Shown here: positions 1-7,350 of the stretch, one piece after another
Numbering within the stretch: the stretch's first letter is position 1
How the letters are laid out: every line of letters begins with the position of its first letter
The notes under the pieces: model-generated
The model's database searches: none
What the model was told of the DNA's origin: nothing
The model's input: the letters and a program-made list of their open reading frames with translations, nothing else
Position numbers and translations under genes: made by a program
Assembly: GCA_938041555.1 (NCBI GenBank)
Contig: CALIAC010000004.1
Coordinates: 1-59,742 of the forward strand
Reading direction: 5' to 3'
DNA length: 59,742 nucleotides
Origin: an uncultured Candidatus Saccharibacteria bacterium
GTDB lineage: Bacteria > Patescibacteriota > Saccharimonadia > Saccharimonadales > Saccharimonadaceae

Positions 1-576
1 GCTGCCGAGCACAAGCGGATAATCTTTCCCGGTGCCACCAGCAAAAGGCGTACCATCGCGCTTACCAACAAAGTCAATTGTCACTTCATCGCCGTCCTGG
101 GCTGCTTCATCAGTGTCCGTACGCTCGGCCATGCTGTGGCGAATCCGGTCAAGGATCTCCGTTACTTCTTCTGGCGTAACGGTTATCTTCGCTGGCTTGA
201 GCTTGAGTTTCTTATAGTCACCGAGAGTAATCGTGGGCATAACCTCTGCCTCAGCAGTAAATTCCAGCTCGCTACCAGGTACAAACTTCTTAATCTCCAC
301 CTCTGGGCGTTCAAGCACCTGCACGTCACTCTCGAGGAAGGCTGCAGCAACTGCTTTGCTCAGGGCGTTATTAAGTGTCTCCTCGGCGAGGTGTTCTGGA
401 TTGGTATTCTTTGCAACCAACTCGAGCGGGGCATGACCCTTGCGGAAACCATCAACTTTAGTCGTCTTGGCGAGTTTACGCAAAGCAACCTGGCGAGCTG
501 CCTCCAGTTCGTCTGCACCGACGGTAATCGTGGCGCGTACTTTAGTGTCTGATAGGTGGTCTAGTGTCGTCTTCAT
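1..576 (-). CDS. tig: Trigger factor, N-terminal part (cut by window edge)
   Basis: Ribosome-associated chaperone and peptidyl-prolyl isomerase that meets nascent chains at the exit tunnel. The first 192 residues are present and the rest lies beyond base 1. The ribosome-docking signature GFRKGHAP sits at residues 43-50 inside a typical N-terminal domain that starts MKTTLDHLSDTKVRATITV, and the PPIase domain begins near residue 150. The ATG at 576 has no Shine-Dalgarno sequence, but a -10 box (TACAAT) ends 8 nt before it, so the mRNA is probably leaderless. Family assignment is secure from the signature and overall pattern. Confidence 0.93.
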   Translation of the reverse strand, partial: MKTTLDHLSDTKVRATITVGADELEAARQVALRKLAKTTKVDGFRKGHAPLELVAKNTNPEHLAEETLNNALSKAVAAAFLESDVQVLERPEVEIKKFVPGSELEFTAEAEVMPTITLGDYKKLKLKPAKITVTPEEVTEILDRIRHSMAERTDTDEAAQDGDEVTIDFVGKRDGTPFAGGTGKDYPLVLGS

Positions 577-584
577 AGTTGGTT

Positions 585-590
585 ATTGTA
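585..590 (-). promoter_or_regulatory. -10 box of tig
   Basis: TACAAT on the minus strand, 8 nt before the tig ATG. A start about 7 nt downstream of the box would leave almost no 5' leader. Confidence 0.55.
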
Positions 591-728
591 TCATATGTCG
601 CTGGTGGTGTGAAATAGGCATGCGACAGACCCAAGTATGCATGTGTATATATGCTGTTTCACAAGATGAGCAAAACGGGAAGCTAACAGAGATGAGCTAT
701 AGCTGTCATAGAGGCATAGATGGTGATA

Positions 729-2072
729 CTACGATAAATCAAAGTCATCATCTTCACTGCGCGATGGCTGACGACGGTAATCCTTAACGGCACTGACGAC
801 GCGCTCCAGGCTGAGCTTTTGCTCCTCGCTCGTCGCAATATTCTTGAGGGTGTAAATCTCGTTCTCCAGCTCATCCTCACCAACAAAGAGGAAATATGGG
901 ATCTGTTTCTTGATTGCTGCCTTGAGCTGCTTGTCTAGTTTGCGGCCAGTGAAATCGACTTCCACATTGACGTCCTCATCGCGCAGGTCATCCGCTAGCT
1001 CGAGCGCACCGCGCATTGCCCCACCAAGGACGATCATATAGATATCGGTTGTGGAGCTAAATTCTGGTAGCAGCTGATGCGCCTCGAGGAAGAGCTGCAT
1101 CATCGATAGGCCCGGTGCGAAGCCGACCGCACTGATAGGCTCAGCGCCAAACATCCCTACTAAGCCATCATAGCGCCCACCACCAAAGAGCGAACGGTTA
1201 TTATCTGGATGAGTATCAAAGAACTCAAACACCGTACCGGTGTAATAATCCAATCCACGCATGAGCGTGATATCGAAGATGGCATTCGTCACGCCACTAC
1301 GCTCAAGTAGTGTAAAGAGCCGCTGCACATCGCGCACCGCCTCACTATCGCGAATCGATTCGGGGAGATCGGCCATAGTACGTGCCGTCAAGAGCTGAGC
1401 AATCCGCTGCAAGCCGACCGGTGCCGCCGCCTCACCAAAGATCTCAATCGCCTGGTCGCGAAAAGCCTGTGGTGGAATCTTATTCTTACGATCAAACAGC
1501 CGGATCATCAGCTGAGCCTGCACGGCATCGAGCTCAAGAAACTGCGCCATCATAAGGTTAATCAATTGGCGATTGTTGATGCGAATAGTGTACATGTCGT
1601 CCGTCGCGCCAAAGGCCTTCATGATACGGCTACCAAGTGCGATAATCTCGGCCTCGGCCTGCATGTTATCAACACCAAATATATCGACATTCATCTGCCA
1701 AAATTCGCGCTCTCGCCCCCGTTGTGGTCGCTCATAGCGCATAAACTGGGCAATACTAAACCAACGCGCTGGATAAGCGATCTCTTGGCGGTGCTTGGCA
1801 ATCATCCGGCTTACGCTCGGCGTCATCTCAGGACGGATCGCTACCTGTCGATCACCACGATCAATAAACTGATACGTCTGGTCATTCACTAACTCGTCAC
1901 CACTCTTGGCGGCATATACTTCAACTGGCTCAAGCAGTGGTGCATCGTATTCTTCGTAGCCGTAGCTCTTGGCGACGTGACGCCAGGTTTGAAAGATGTA
2001 TTTGCGCACGCGAAGATCTTCCGGATACCAATCCCGCGCCCCCCGATATGATTCCGATGAAAGTTTTGTCAT
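729..2072 (-). CDS. hisS: Histidyl-tRNA synthetase
   Basis: Class II aminoacyl-tRNA synthetase that charges tRNA-His in the cytoplasm. With a start at 2072 it has 447 residues, normal for the family. Class II motif 2 is seen as GREREFWQ (about residues 119-126) and the histidine-specific signature RGLDYYTG at about 272-279. The C-terminal anticodon-binding domain follows from about residue 345, with an acidic tail. The reading frame stays open upstream to 2147, but the extra 25 residues do not resemble the family, and the ATG at 2072 leads straight into the conserved SYRGARDWYPEDL start. No clear ribosome binding site is seen. Confidence 0.95.
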   Translation of the reverse strand: MTKLSSESYRGARDWYPEDLRVRKYIFQTWRHVAKSYGYEEYDAPLLEPVEVYAAKSGDELVNDQTYQFIDRGDRQVAIRPEMTPSVSRMIAKHRQEIAYPARWFSIAQFMRYERPQRGREREFWQMNVDIFGVDNMQAEAEIIALGSRIMKAFGATDDMYTIRINNRQLINLMMAQFLELDAVQAQLMIRLFDRKNKIPPQAFRDQAIEIFGEAAAPVGLQRIAQLLTARTMADLPESIRDSEAVRDVQRLFTLLERSGVTNAIFDITLMRGLDYYTGTVFEFFDTHPDNNRSLFGGGRYDGLVGMFGAEPISAVGFAPGLSMMQLFLEAHQLLPEFSSTTDIYMIVLGGAMRGALELADDLRDEDVNVEVDFTGRKLDKQLKAAIKKQIPYFLFVGEDELENEIYTLKNIATSEEQKLSLERVVSAVKDYRRQPSRSEDDDFDLS

Positions 2073-2210
2073 AGTTACTGCTATTTTTGCATAAACGGCA
2101 TGGAAAAACAAGCCCTTGGCCGGATTCACTACTCTGCAAAGCGTCATTCCACGCTGATTGCAAACGATATATTGCTCTGCTCGCCCTTCTCTTGCCCGAT
2201 AGCTGAAGAA

Positions 2211-2240
2211 AGATAGATTATAGGCCGTAGATCTCTATCT
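2211..2240. terminator. Weak stem-loop between trmH-like gene and hisS
   Basis: AGATAGA (2211-2217) pairs with TCTATCT (2234-2240) across a 16-nt loop. It lies just downstream of the minus-strand methyltransferase and could end its transcript. There is no T-run, so this is a weak call. Confidence 0.25.
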
Positions 2241-2269
2241 GAGCGGTGCGGTCTATGCAAGATGCCACC

Positions 2270-2842
2270 TCACCTCTCACCCGAGCGCAGCCGATGCTGC
2301 TGCACCCAAGCATACATCGCAATACCCGCTGCTACGCCGACATTGAGGCTACGCGTACTGCCAAATTGCTCGATCGCGGCAATGGACGTGGCTCGCTCGA
2401 GCAGCTCAGGGCGAATACCAGGCCCCTCTGCCCCAAACAAAAGCACGGCACTACGCGGCAGCGCGACCGAGTGAAGTGGCTCTGAACCAGCAACATTATC
2501 GACCGCAATGAGTGGCCGGTCAGCAATAGCCTGTAAGAAATCTTCAACCGTTTGGTGATAATGCACGTGCAGATACGTGTCCGTCATCATCGCGCCACGC
2601 TTATTCCACTGCCGCCGACCAATAATATGAACATGCCGCACCCCAAAGGCATTGGCACTGCGGACGATCGTCCCCATATTGAAATCGCGCACGACATTAT
2701 CAATCGCAATATGAAGTGCCGAGCCATGCTCATCAAGATCGGCAACGATCGCTTGGTGAGGCAGCCCTTTATAGCGGTCTACGACATTGCGACGGTCGGT
2801 TGCCGCAGGGGCAGAGTGTTGGGTGCGCTTCATCGTGCTCAT
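2270..2842 (-). CDS. TrmH/SpoU-family RNA 2'-O-methyltransferase
   Basis: SAM-dependent methylation of a ribose 2'-OH in tRNA or rRNA, with a trefoil-knot SPOUT fold. The three SpoU motifs are all present: NMGTIVRSANAFGV (from residue 55), LLFGAEGPGI (134-143) and STRSLNVGVAAG (162-173). At 190 residues it is short, with only a brief N-terminal extension, so it lacks the substrate-binding domain of RlmB/TrmH paralogues and the target cannot be named. A second member of the family is at 41330-41866. The start at 2842 could also be the ATG three codons later. Confidence 0.85.
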   Translation of the reverse strand: MSTMKRTQHSAPAATDRRNVVDRYKGLPHQAIVADLDEHGSALHIAIDNVVRDFNMGTIVRSANAFGVRHVHIIGRRQWNKRGAMMTDTYLHVHYHQTVEDFLQAIADRPLIAVDNVAGSEPLHSVALPRSAVLLFGAEGPGIRPELLERATSIAAIEQFGSTRSLNVGVAAGIAMYAWVQQHRLRSGER

Positions 2843-2850
2843 TAGTTATA

Positions 2851-3168
2851 TTATGCTGCTATTCCTATGGTATTAGCGTCATTTTTTTCGGCAGGCTGCT
2901 GCGCCATCCCACTGATCTCGCGAATGATGCGGATACTATCTTCGGTAAGCTCTCCATGCGCTGGCTGGCCTGTGCGTGATGATATAGCCAGGCCGTACAG
3001 TAAGCGTCCTGCAGTATCTGGCGTAAGATCTTCGCCTGATCGTGTAGCAATTAAACCTAGCGCACCAACCATCCGTCGGCGCACCTCAGCATACTGCTTA
3101 TCTCCAGCTTCACCCGAGTTGGCGGTGCCGCACTGCTTTCGGATTTCTTCGTTTTTTGTCGTATCCAC
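2851..3168 (-). CDS. Hypothetical protein with a start-site conflict
   Basis: A 105-residue soluble protein, mostly helical and Arg/Glu-rich, with no family I recognise. In this frame the only upstream start is GTG at 3168, which has no ribosome binding site. A textbook AAGGAG (3220-3225) with ATG at 3212 lies 44 nt further upstream but in another frame, and opens a 51-codon reading frame ending at 3057. The two frames overlap at a run of six A (about 3150-3156). Either a base is missing or added, or the mRNA shifts -1 on the A-run. The protein is followed 8 nt later by the methyltransferase start, suggesting one transcript. Confidence 0.5.
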   Translation of the reverse strand: MDTTKNEEIRKQCGTANSGEAGDKQYAEVRRRMVGALGLIATRSGEDLTPDTAGRLLYGLAISSRTGQPAHGELTEDSIRIIREISGMAQQPAEKNDANTIGIAA

Positions 3169-3219
3169 TTTAGTTTGTCGAACTTTTGAGACGATGAATG
3201 GATAGAGGTCATGTCATTA

Positions 3220-3225
3220 CTCCTT
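3220..3225 (-). promoter_or_regulatory. Strong ribosome binding site in the wrong frame
   Basis: AAGGAG with a 7-nt spacer to ATG at 3212 on the minus strand. It is the best ribosome binding site in this part of the window, yet it does not lead into the 105-residue frame that follows. Confidence 0.6.
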
Positions 3226-3287
3226 GTATAATGTAAAATAGCGGCAGCCCCGCCACAGTTTATTTACCTGATTGTACCACAAAACTC

Positions 3288-3316
3288 TTTACGCAGCGCC
3301 GAAATTCGTATACAAT
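3288..3316 (+). promoter_or_regulatory. Promoter of tRNA-Leu(CAG)
   Basis: TTTACG (3288-3293), a 17-nt spacer and TACAAT (3311-3316), about 30 nt before the mature tRNA. Good sigma-70 geometry. Confidence 0.55.
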
Positions 3317-3346
3317 ACACGGTAAGAGCCTGTAGTGTGTATATCT

Positions 3347-3433
3347 GCGGATGTGGCGGAATTGGTAGACGCGCTAGCTTCAGGTGCTAGTGCCCTGCGG
3401 GGCGTGGAGGTTCAAGTCCTCTCATCCGTACCA
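3347..3433 (+). tRNA. tRNA-Leu, anticodon CAG
   Basis: Type II tRNA of 87 nt with a long variable arm. The acceptor stem GCGGATG pairs with CATCCGT (first pair G-U), discriminator A, and CCA is encoded. D-arm GGCGGAATTGGTAGAC, anticodon stem CTAGC/GCTAG, loop TTCAGGT gives CAG, and T-loop GTTCAAGTCC. It reads CUG codons. The downstream flank is homologous to that of the second tRNA-Leu at 11206. Confidence 0.95.
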
Positions 3434-3507
3434 GCAAGCTCTTACCCGAACCCACCCCAGTCGAAACAGCCTGAGATGCGGTTCCAGATGATGAACAACG
3501 CTCACCC
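3434..3507 (+). repeat. Conserved 3' flank of tRNA-Leu(CAG), copy A
   Basis: About 74 nt directly after the CCA end align without gaps to 11293-11366 after the second tRNA-Leu, with roughly 70% identity by eye and most differences being transitions. The best-kept blocks are CTCTTA, TCGAAA and AACGCTC. It ends in the terminator hairpin. It is either a remnant of a tRNA gene duplication or a trailer under selection. Confidence 0.6.
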
Positions 3508-3525
3508 ACCAGGGTGGGCGTTGTT
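3494..3525 (+). terminator. Terminator hairpin after tRNA-Leu(CAG)
   Basis: AACAACGC (3494-3501) pairs with GCGTTGTT (3518-3525), continued inside by CACCC/GGGTG around a short loop. Very stable, with only a short T-rich tail. Confidence 0.75.
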
Positions 3526-3726
3526 CGTGTTGTGGGGCTCTTGGGCGTGTTGCCCGCTGTATAACGCGCTCTCGCGGAAGTGTTGCGGAATTTGATGTAG
3601 TCTGTATTAATCAGAAGACTGGTGCTTTTTTGTATCGGTTGTCCGAAATATCATCAATCCACAACGACTAACCCTTCGACTGCAGCATTGCGTTACTATG
3701 TTAGCTGTGATTAAATATAGCTATGT

Positions 3727-4038
3727 GTGAAGCTCTACCCCCCCCAGGATGTACCAAAGCAACCCGAAAATGACCTACTGCCTTGGAATACTTCCAAAAA
3801 AAGCGACGTAGAAGCTCAGCCAGACGCCCAGTCAACACCCAAAAGCATTGGACGTCTTGCAATAGATAAAGTTTTTGGCCACAAGACAGTAGATAGACTC
3901 TCGTCATTTTATGGGGAATTTAGGAAAGCTATTCAACCTAAAAAGAGGGTTGTGAGCGCCTACTGCGTTTTTGTTGATCCAACTGTGCCATCACCTGGCT
4001 GTATATATCCCCCATCAGGGAATGTAAAACAGCCATAA
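3727..4038 (+). CDS. Doubtful small ORF with a poly-C tract at its start
   Basis: A 103-codon frame whose only start here is GTG at 3727. The better start, ATG at 3723, is in another frame, and the two are separated by a run of eight C (3738-3745). A length change in this run would join them. The product is charged and Pro-rich with no membrane segment and no family I recognise. The surroundings (3526-4050) are AT-rich and otherwise empty. It could be a decayed gene, a phase-variable gene or chance. Confidence 0.3.
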   Translation: MKLYPPQDVPKQPENDLLPWNTSKKSDVEAQPDAQSTPKSIGRLAIDKVFGHKTVDRLSSFYGEFRKAIQPKKRVVSAYCVFVDPTVPSPGCIYPPSGNVKQP

Positions 4039-4051
4039 GTAGTCTAAGCCC

Positions 4052-4693
4052 TTATCTTTGGTCATTACTTTCCTGCTTTAATCTCACAAGAATTATACCA
4101 ACAACACCAACAAGCAACAGCACTACACCGCTAATGTAATCTGAATATGCTTCAGGCCATGGCCGCACTATCGAGTATGGTATTAATTTTCGAGTCACAA
4201 AGGGCTCAAAAATTGCCCCTATTGGCAGGATGAACCAAAATATACGCGATGACTTTTTTGGCAAAGCTGCAATCCAGCCGCATATCCCTAGTGGTGCACA
4301 TAGTACAAGAGCAGCAATGAACCAAAATGAATTCGCCATAAATATCGTAGAGCCATACACACCAATAAGATAGCCAACACCGTAATGGAGTAGCAGCGTG
4401 AGTTCTGCAATAGCAGCGCCACTGATCGCCGCTTTTACCAAGCTTTGAGATCTCCACCCTGCCAAGAATGGCAACGCTGCCCAGACGATACCTGCATTAA
4501 ATAGCTTACTAAATATCTTGCGGATACAAGAGTATAGCTGCAACTGCCCTTCCATTTCTTGGGGAAAGTATATATTGCTGACAAGCGACAGTACTGCCAA
4601 TACAAGGGATAGAAGAATGACAGTCAGGTATTTATGGCGAATTGTTTGCATGATCTGATCATAGAGAATTATTGAGTTGCCGTCAATCTGCAT
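4052..4693 (-). CDS. Polytopic membrane protein of unknown function
   Basis: About 213 residues with six probable membrane segments, starting with a strongly hydrophobic YLTVILLSLVLAVLSL stretch and ending with a hydrophobic VVLLLVGVVGIILV helix followed by a basic, charged tail. No catalytic motif or family recognised. The frame is open up to 4735, which would overlap the upstream gene by 53 nt. The ATG at 4693 gives an 11-nt overlap, and ATG at 4651 is also possible. No ribosome binding site helps the choice. It is probably cotranscribed with the CinA-like gene and is more AT-rich than most neighbours. Confidence 0.6.
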   Translation of the reverse strand: MQIDGNSIILYDQIMQTIRHKYLTVILLSLVLAVLSLVSNIYFPQEMEGQLQLYSCIRKIFSKLFNAGIVWAALPFLAGWRSQSLVKAAISGAAIAELTLLLHYGVGYLIGVYGSTIFMANSFWFIAALVLCAPLGICGWIAALPKKSSRIFWFILPIGAIFEPFVTRKLIPYSIVRPWPEAYSDYISGVVLLLVGVVGIILVRLKQESNDQR

Positions 4694-5525
4694 TATCAAC
4701 ATGACGTCTAACAATACTGACGCCGTATCTCCCAAGAAGAACTGTCAGTCTCCGAAACGCTGTATCTAACAGAACGCCAATTTTTGCTTGGTTGTTTCCA
4801 GACGCCGTTAGTGTCACACCAATTCTTCCACCTTCTTGACGAATTGGACGAGTCTTTACGTACACGTCTACGAATTCACGAGTCAGCACACCAGATGCTT
4901 CTGCAAGGACCGACTCATCATTTGTGCTCGTCATGATCGTCATCGTTCTTAAAAATCCGCTACCGAGGCGGCGCTTCAAAATATCAGATGCGTACTCACT
5001 GACTATCGCGCGAACCTCTGTAGGAACACCCGGAAGACACAGAACAGACATTGTATCGTCTACATCGATAACGACCGCTGGTGCAGCGCCAACCGGATTA
5101 TAGATTGGCACTGCCCCGGTGGGCAGCAAAGCCATCTTTTTGCGAGCGTTCCTTGCTGATGCAGACACATCCCGCTCAACTATTCCTTGTGACTCCAGGT
5201 CACAATATCGTTTCTGGACATACTCGATTGCAGTTTGATTAATCTCGAGCGGCAACTCGAGGGCGCGAGCAACTGACTCAACAGTTCGGTCATCAATCGT
5301 CGGGCCAAGACCTCCAATGGTAAAAATCAAGTCTGGCTCCGTGCGTATGCAATATGCCAACGCGTCTTTTATTGCAGCTGGATCATCGTGTACCGTAACT
5401 ACCGTCGTAACCAGCGCACCACGACCAGCAATTTGTGTACAAAGCCAGTGAGAATTAGTATCGAGCGTACTTCCATTGAGCACCTCGTTGCCTATTGTGA
5501 TGATAGCTCCTCGCCTGCGAGACAT
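4683..5525 (-). CDS. CinA-like protein, molybdopterin-binding domain only
   Basis: Matches the N-terminal domain of CinA (MoaB/MogA-like fold): IGNEVLNGSTLDTNSHWL at the start, GGLGPTIDDR at residues 71-80, and LCLPGVPTEV later. In CinA this domain acts as an ADP-ribose/NAD-linked pyrophosphatase. The nicotinamide-nucleotide amidase domain of full-length CinA (about 400 residues) is absent, as this protein has 280. The start at 5525 is well supported by AAAGGAG with a 6-nt spacer. The role here is inferred to be nucleotide-cofactor recycling or repair. It overlaps the next gene. Confidence 0.8.
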   Translation of the reverse strand: MSRRRGAIITIGNEVLNGSTLDTNSHWLCTQIAGRGALVTTVVTVHDDPAAIKDALAYCIRTEPDLIFTIGGLGPTIDDRTVESVARALELPLEINQTAIEYVQKRYCDLESQGIVERDVSASARNARKKMALLPTGAVPIYNPVGAAPAVVIDVDDTMSVLCLPGVPTEVRAIVSEYASDILKRRLGSGFLRTMTIMTSTNDESVLAEASGVLTREFVDVYVKTRPIRQEGGRIGVTLTASGNNQAKIGVLLDTAFRRLTVLLGRYGVSIVRRHVDNAD

Positions 5526-5676
5526 ATGTACTCCTTTTCTCTTTGGTGGCAGGGTTATGAGATATTATGCGTTGATCGACACTCATATTCATTAACCTCT
5601 TTCTTCTTCTATTTTATTGAGGCATGACAAAGAAATCAATTGCTACAGATAGTAAGTGTATTTCTCCCACAAAGCT

Positions 5677-7275
5677 TTATCGCCAATCCACCGTATATTC
5701 ATTGCGTAGCATTGCAGTAATGGTGCGAGCTTGCAGGGTGGTTTTTGTACCAGGATTAAGAATGCCGTGAGGGTCGAAGAGCTGTTTGATTTGCTGGTAG
5801 AGAGCTGTGAGATCTGGGTTTTGCGTAGCACGGACGAAGCGCGTTTTGAGCCGGCCCTCACCACCGCTCATCACCAAATGACCGTCGTATAGCGCAAGCA
5901 GCTTAGTGAGCTCGTCGTAGAGCTTAAAAATCTTTTGCTTATCACTCACTTTGCGGAGCGAGAGGCGCGGATAGACGCCATAGAGATTTAAGCTAGGATA
6001 GCCAGCAAGAGGTAGTGGTAGCTGCAGCGCCCGAGCAAGCGGCATGAGCGCCCGAGCAAATTCTTCGAAGCGCTGCGGCGGCACATAAAACCCCTCAAAC
6101 AAGCGCGGCACACCAATATGCGCGGCATCGGGCCAGCGGTACTGATCGAGCGCAGCAAACCCTGCCGCTACATCTTCATCATCGTCATCTTCAGTAATAG
6201 TGACGATCGTCTCGCCCGCAGATTGCAGTTGCTCAAGCTTGGCCTTCTTACGCGCACGTGTCCGGTTATTAAAATCATCAAGTGTCACGAGCAAAACTGC
6301 CTGTGGTGTAAACTGCTGAGCAGCCGCCTCATAAAAAGCATACTTTTTGCCATCGCGGCGGAGCTGCTCAAAAATCGCTGCGTCGAGATAGCTAAGCTGC
6401 GCTGGTTGGAGTGCGTCAATATCATCAATCGCTGACTGAGCCTCGCTACTACTCCGAAATACCAAAGCTGCCATTGTCTTGCGAAAGCTAAAGAATTCTG
6501 TCTTGAGAATAAGCTCGTCAATGATCCCTAGCGTTCCCTCGCTCCCCACAAAGAGCGGCCCAAGGTCAAACGTCCCGTCCGGTTGTTTAACCCGCGCAAT
6601 ACCACTATAACCAGACGTATCATTGGGGTTAATCTGCTCGATCAGCGCTGCATTATCAGTAATAATCGCATCGACACGACGATAAATATCCCCTTCAAAC
6701 CCAGGCAAACCCTTGCGCCGGCTGAGCTCACGCCGCGAGAGACGCTCTGTCTGCATAACGTCACCGTTGGCGAGTACAACCTCGATCTGGTCAATCGCTT
6801 CGGCTGGATCGGTCGCTCGGCTGAGGAGCGTCCCGCGTGCACCAGCTGCAATGACTCCGCCAACTGTACCTCGCTGACCAGTCAGCGGTCCGACACCAGC
6901 ACCATGCATGCTCAGCGCTGCCGCTACACTGTGGGCTGGTGCGCCTGACTGGACGCGAACCCGCTGCGATTTGCCATCATATTCAAAGATCGTGTCGAGA
7001 GCTGTCGTATCGAGCAGTATACCCTGCCCTACAGCACCACCCAGCGCACCACAGCCAGCTCCGCGTGTGACGACTGGTATAGTGTGGCCTTTTTCGGCCA
7101 TTTGCCAGGCAAAACGGGTGATCTTGCGAATATCACTCACGACGCGTGGTGTTACCACAAGTTCTGGTGTTGTGGCTAGAATACCGGCATCTGCACTGAC
7201 TGACGCACGCCAATCGGCCCGAGTCGAAACAGACCCGGCAATATGACTGCGTAAATAATTTGCAATTTTACTCAC
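5677..7275 (-). CDS. FAD-linked oxidase, GlcD/D-lactate dehydrogenase type
   Basis: 532 residues with the PCMH-type FAD-binding domain followed by the GlcD C-terminal domain. FAD contacts are visible as RGAGCGALGGAVGQG (71-85), QRGTVGG (134-140) and GSEGTLG (244-250), and the C-terminal GGEGR loop is near residue 480. Such enzymes oxidise D-lactate, glycolate or similar 2-hydroxy acids, and the exact substrate cannot be read from sequence. An unusual acidic stretch (EDDDDED, about 360) interrupts the middle. The start is GTG at 7275, preceded by GGGGGAAA. It is transcribed away from recG. Confidence 0.85.
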   Translation of the reverse strand: MSKIANYLRSHIAGSVSTRADWRASVSADAGILATTPELVVTPRVVSDIRKITRFAWQMAEKGHTIPVVTRGAGCGALGGAVGQGILLDTTALDTIFEYDGKSQRVRVQSGAPAHSVAAALSMHGAGVGPLTGQRGTVGGVIAAGARGTLLSRATDPAEAIDQIEVVLANGDVMQTERLSRRELSRRKGLPGFEGDIYRRVDAIITDNAALIEQINPNDTSGYSGIARVKQPDGTFDLGPLFVGSEGTLGIIDELILKTEFFSFRKTMAALVFRSSSEAQSAIDDIDALQPAQLSYLDAAIFEQLRRDGKKYAFYEAAAQQFTPQAVLLVTLDDFNNRTRARKKAKLEQLQSAGETIVTITEDDDDEDVAAGFAALDQYRWPDAAHIGVPRLFEGFYVPPQRFEEFARALMPLARALQLPLPLAGYPSLNLYGVYPRLSLRKVSDKQKIFKLYDELTKLLALYDGHLVMSGGEGRLKTRFVRATQNPDLTALYQQIKQLFDPHGILNPGTKTTLQARTITAMLRNEYTVDWR

Positions 7276-7338
7276 ATTTCCCCCGTTAGCTTACTGCTTA
7301 TACTATAGCACAGGGCAGCGCGTTTACACCAGGTGCGG

Positions 7339-7344
7339 TACAAT
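7339..7344 (+). promoter_or_regulatory. -10 box of recG
   Basis: TACAAT ending 6 nt before the GTG at 7351, so a leaderless mRNA is predicted. Confidence 0.5.
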
Positions 7345-7350
7345 AAAAAT

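Noticed and set aside
2073..2147. 25-residue N-terminal extension of HisRS
   Set aside because: Not like the family N-terminus; the ATG at 2072 fits the conserved start.
3347..3507. Integration (att) site at tRNA-Leu 3' ends
   Set aside because: The shared sequence lies outside the tRNA and there is no integrase or element between the copies.
3335..3595. Plus-strand ORF over tRNA-Leu(CAG)
   Set aside because: Shadow of the tRNA gene; the same kind of ORF appears over tRNA-Leu(UAG) at 11199-11417.
5677..7275. Opposite-strand ORFs of 100-120 codons within the oxidase gene
   Set aside because: Antisense shadows of a well-supported gene, with no ribosome binding site or family resemblance.
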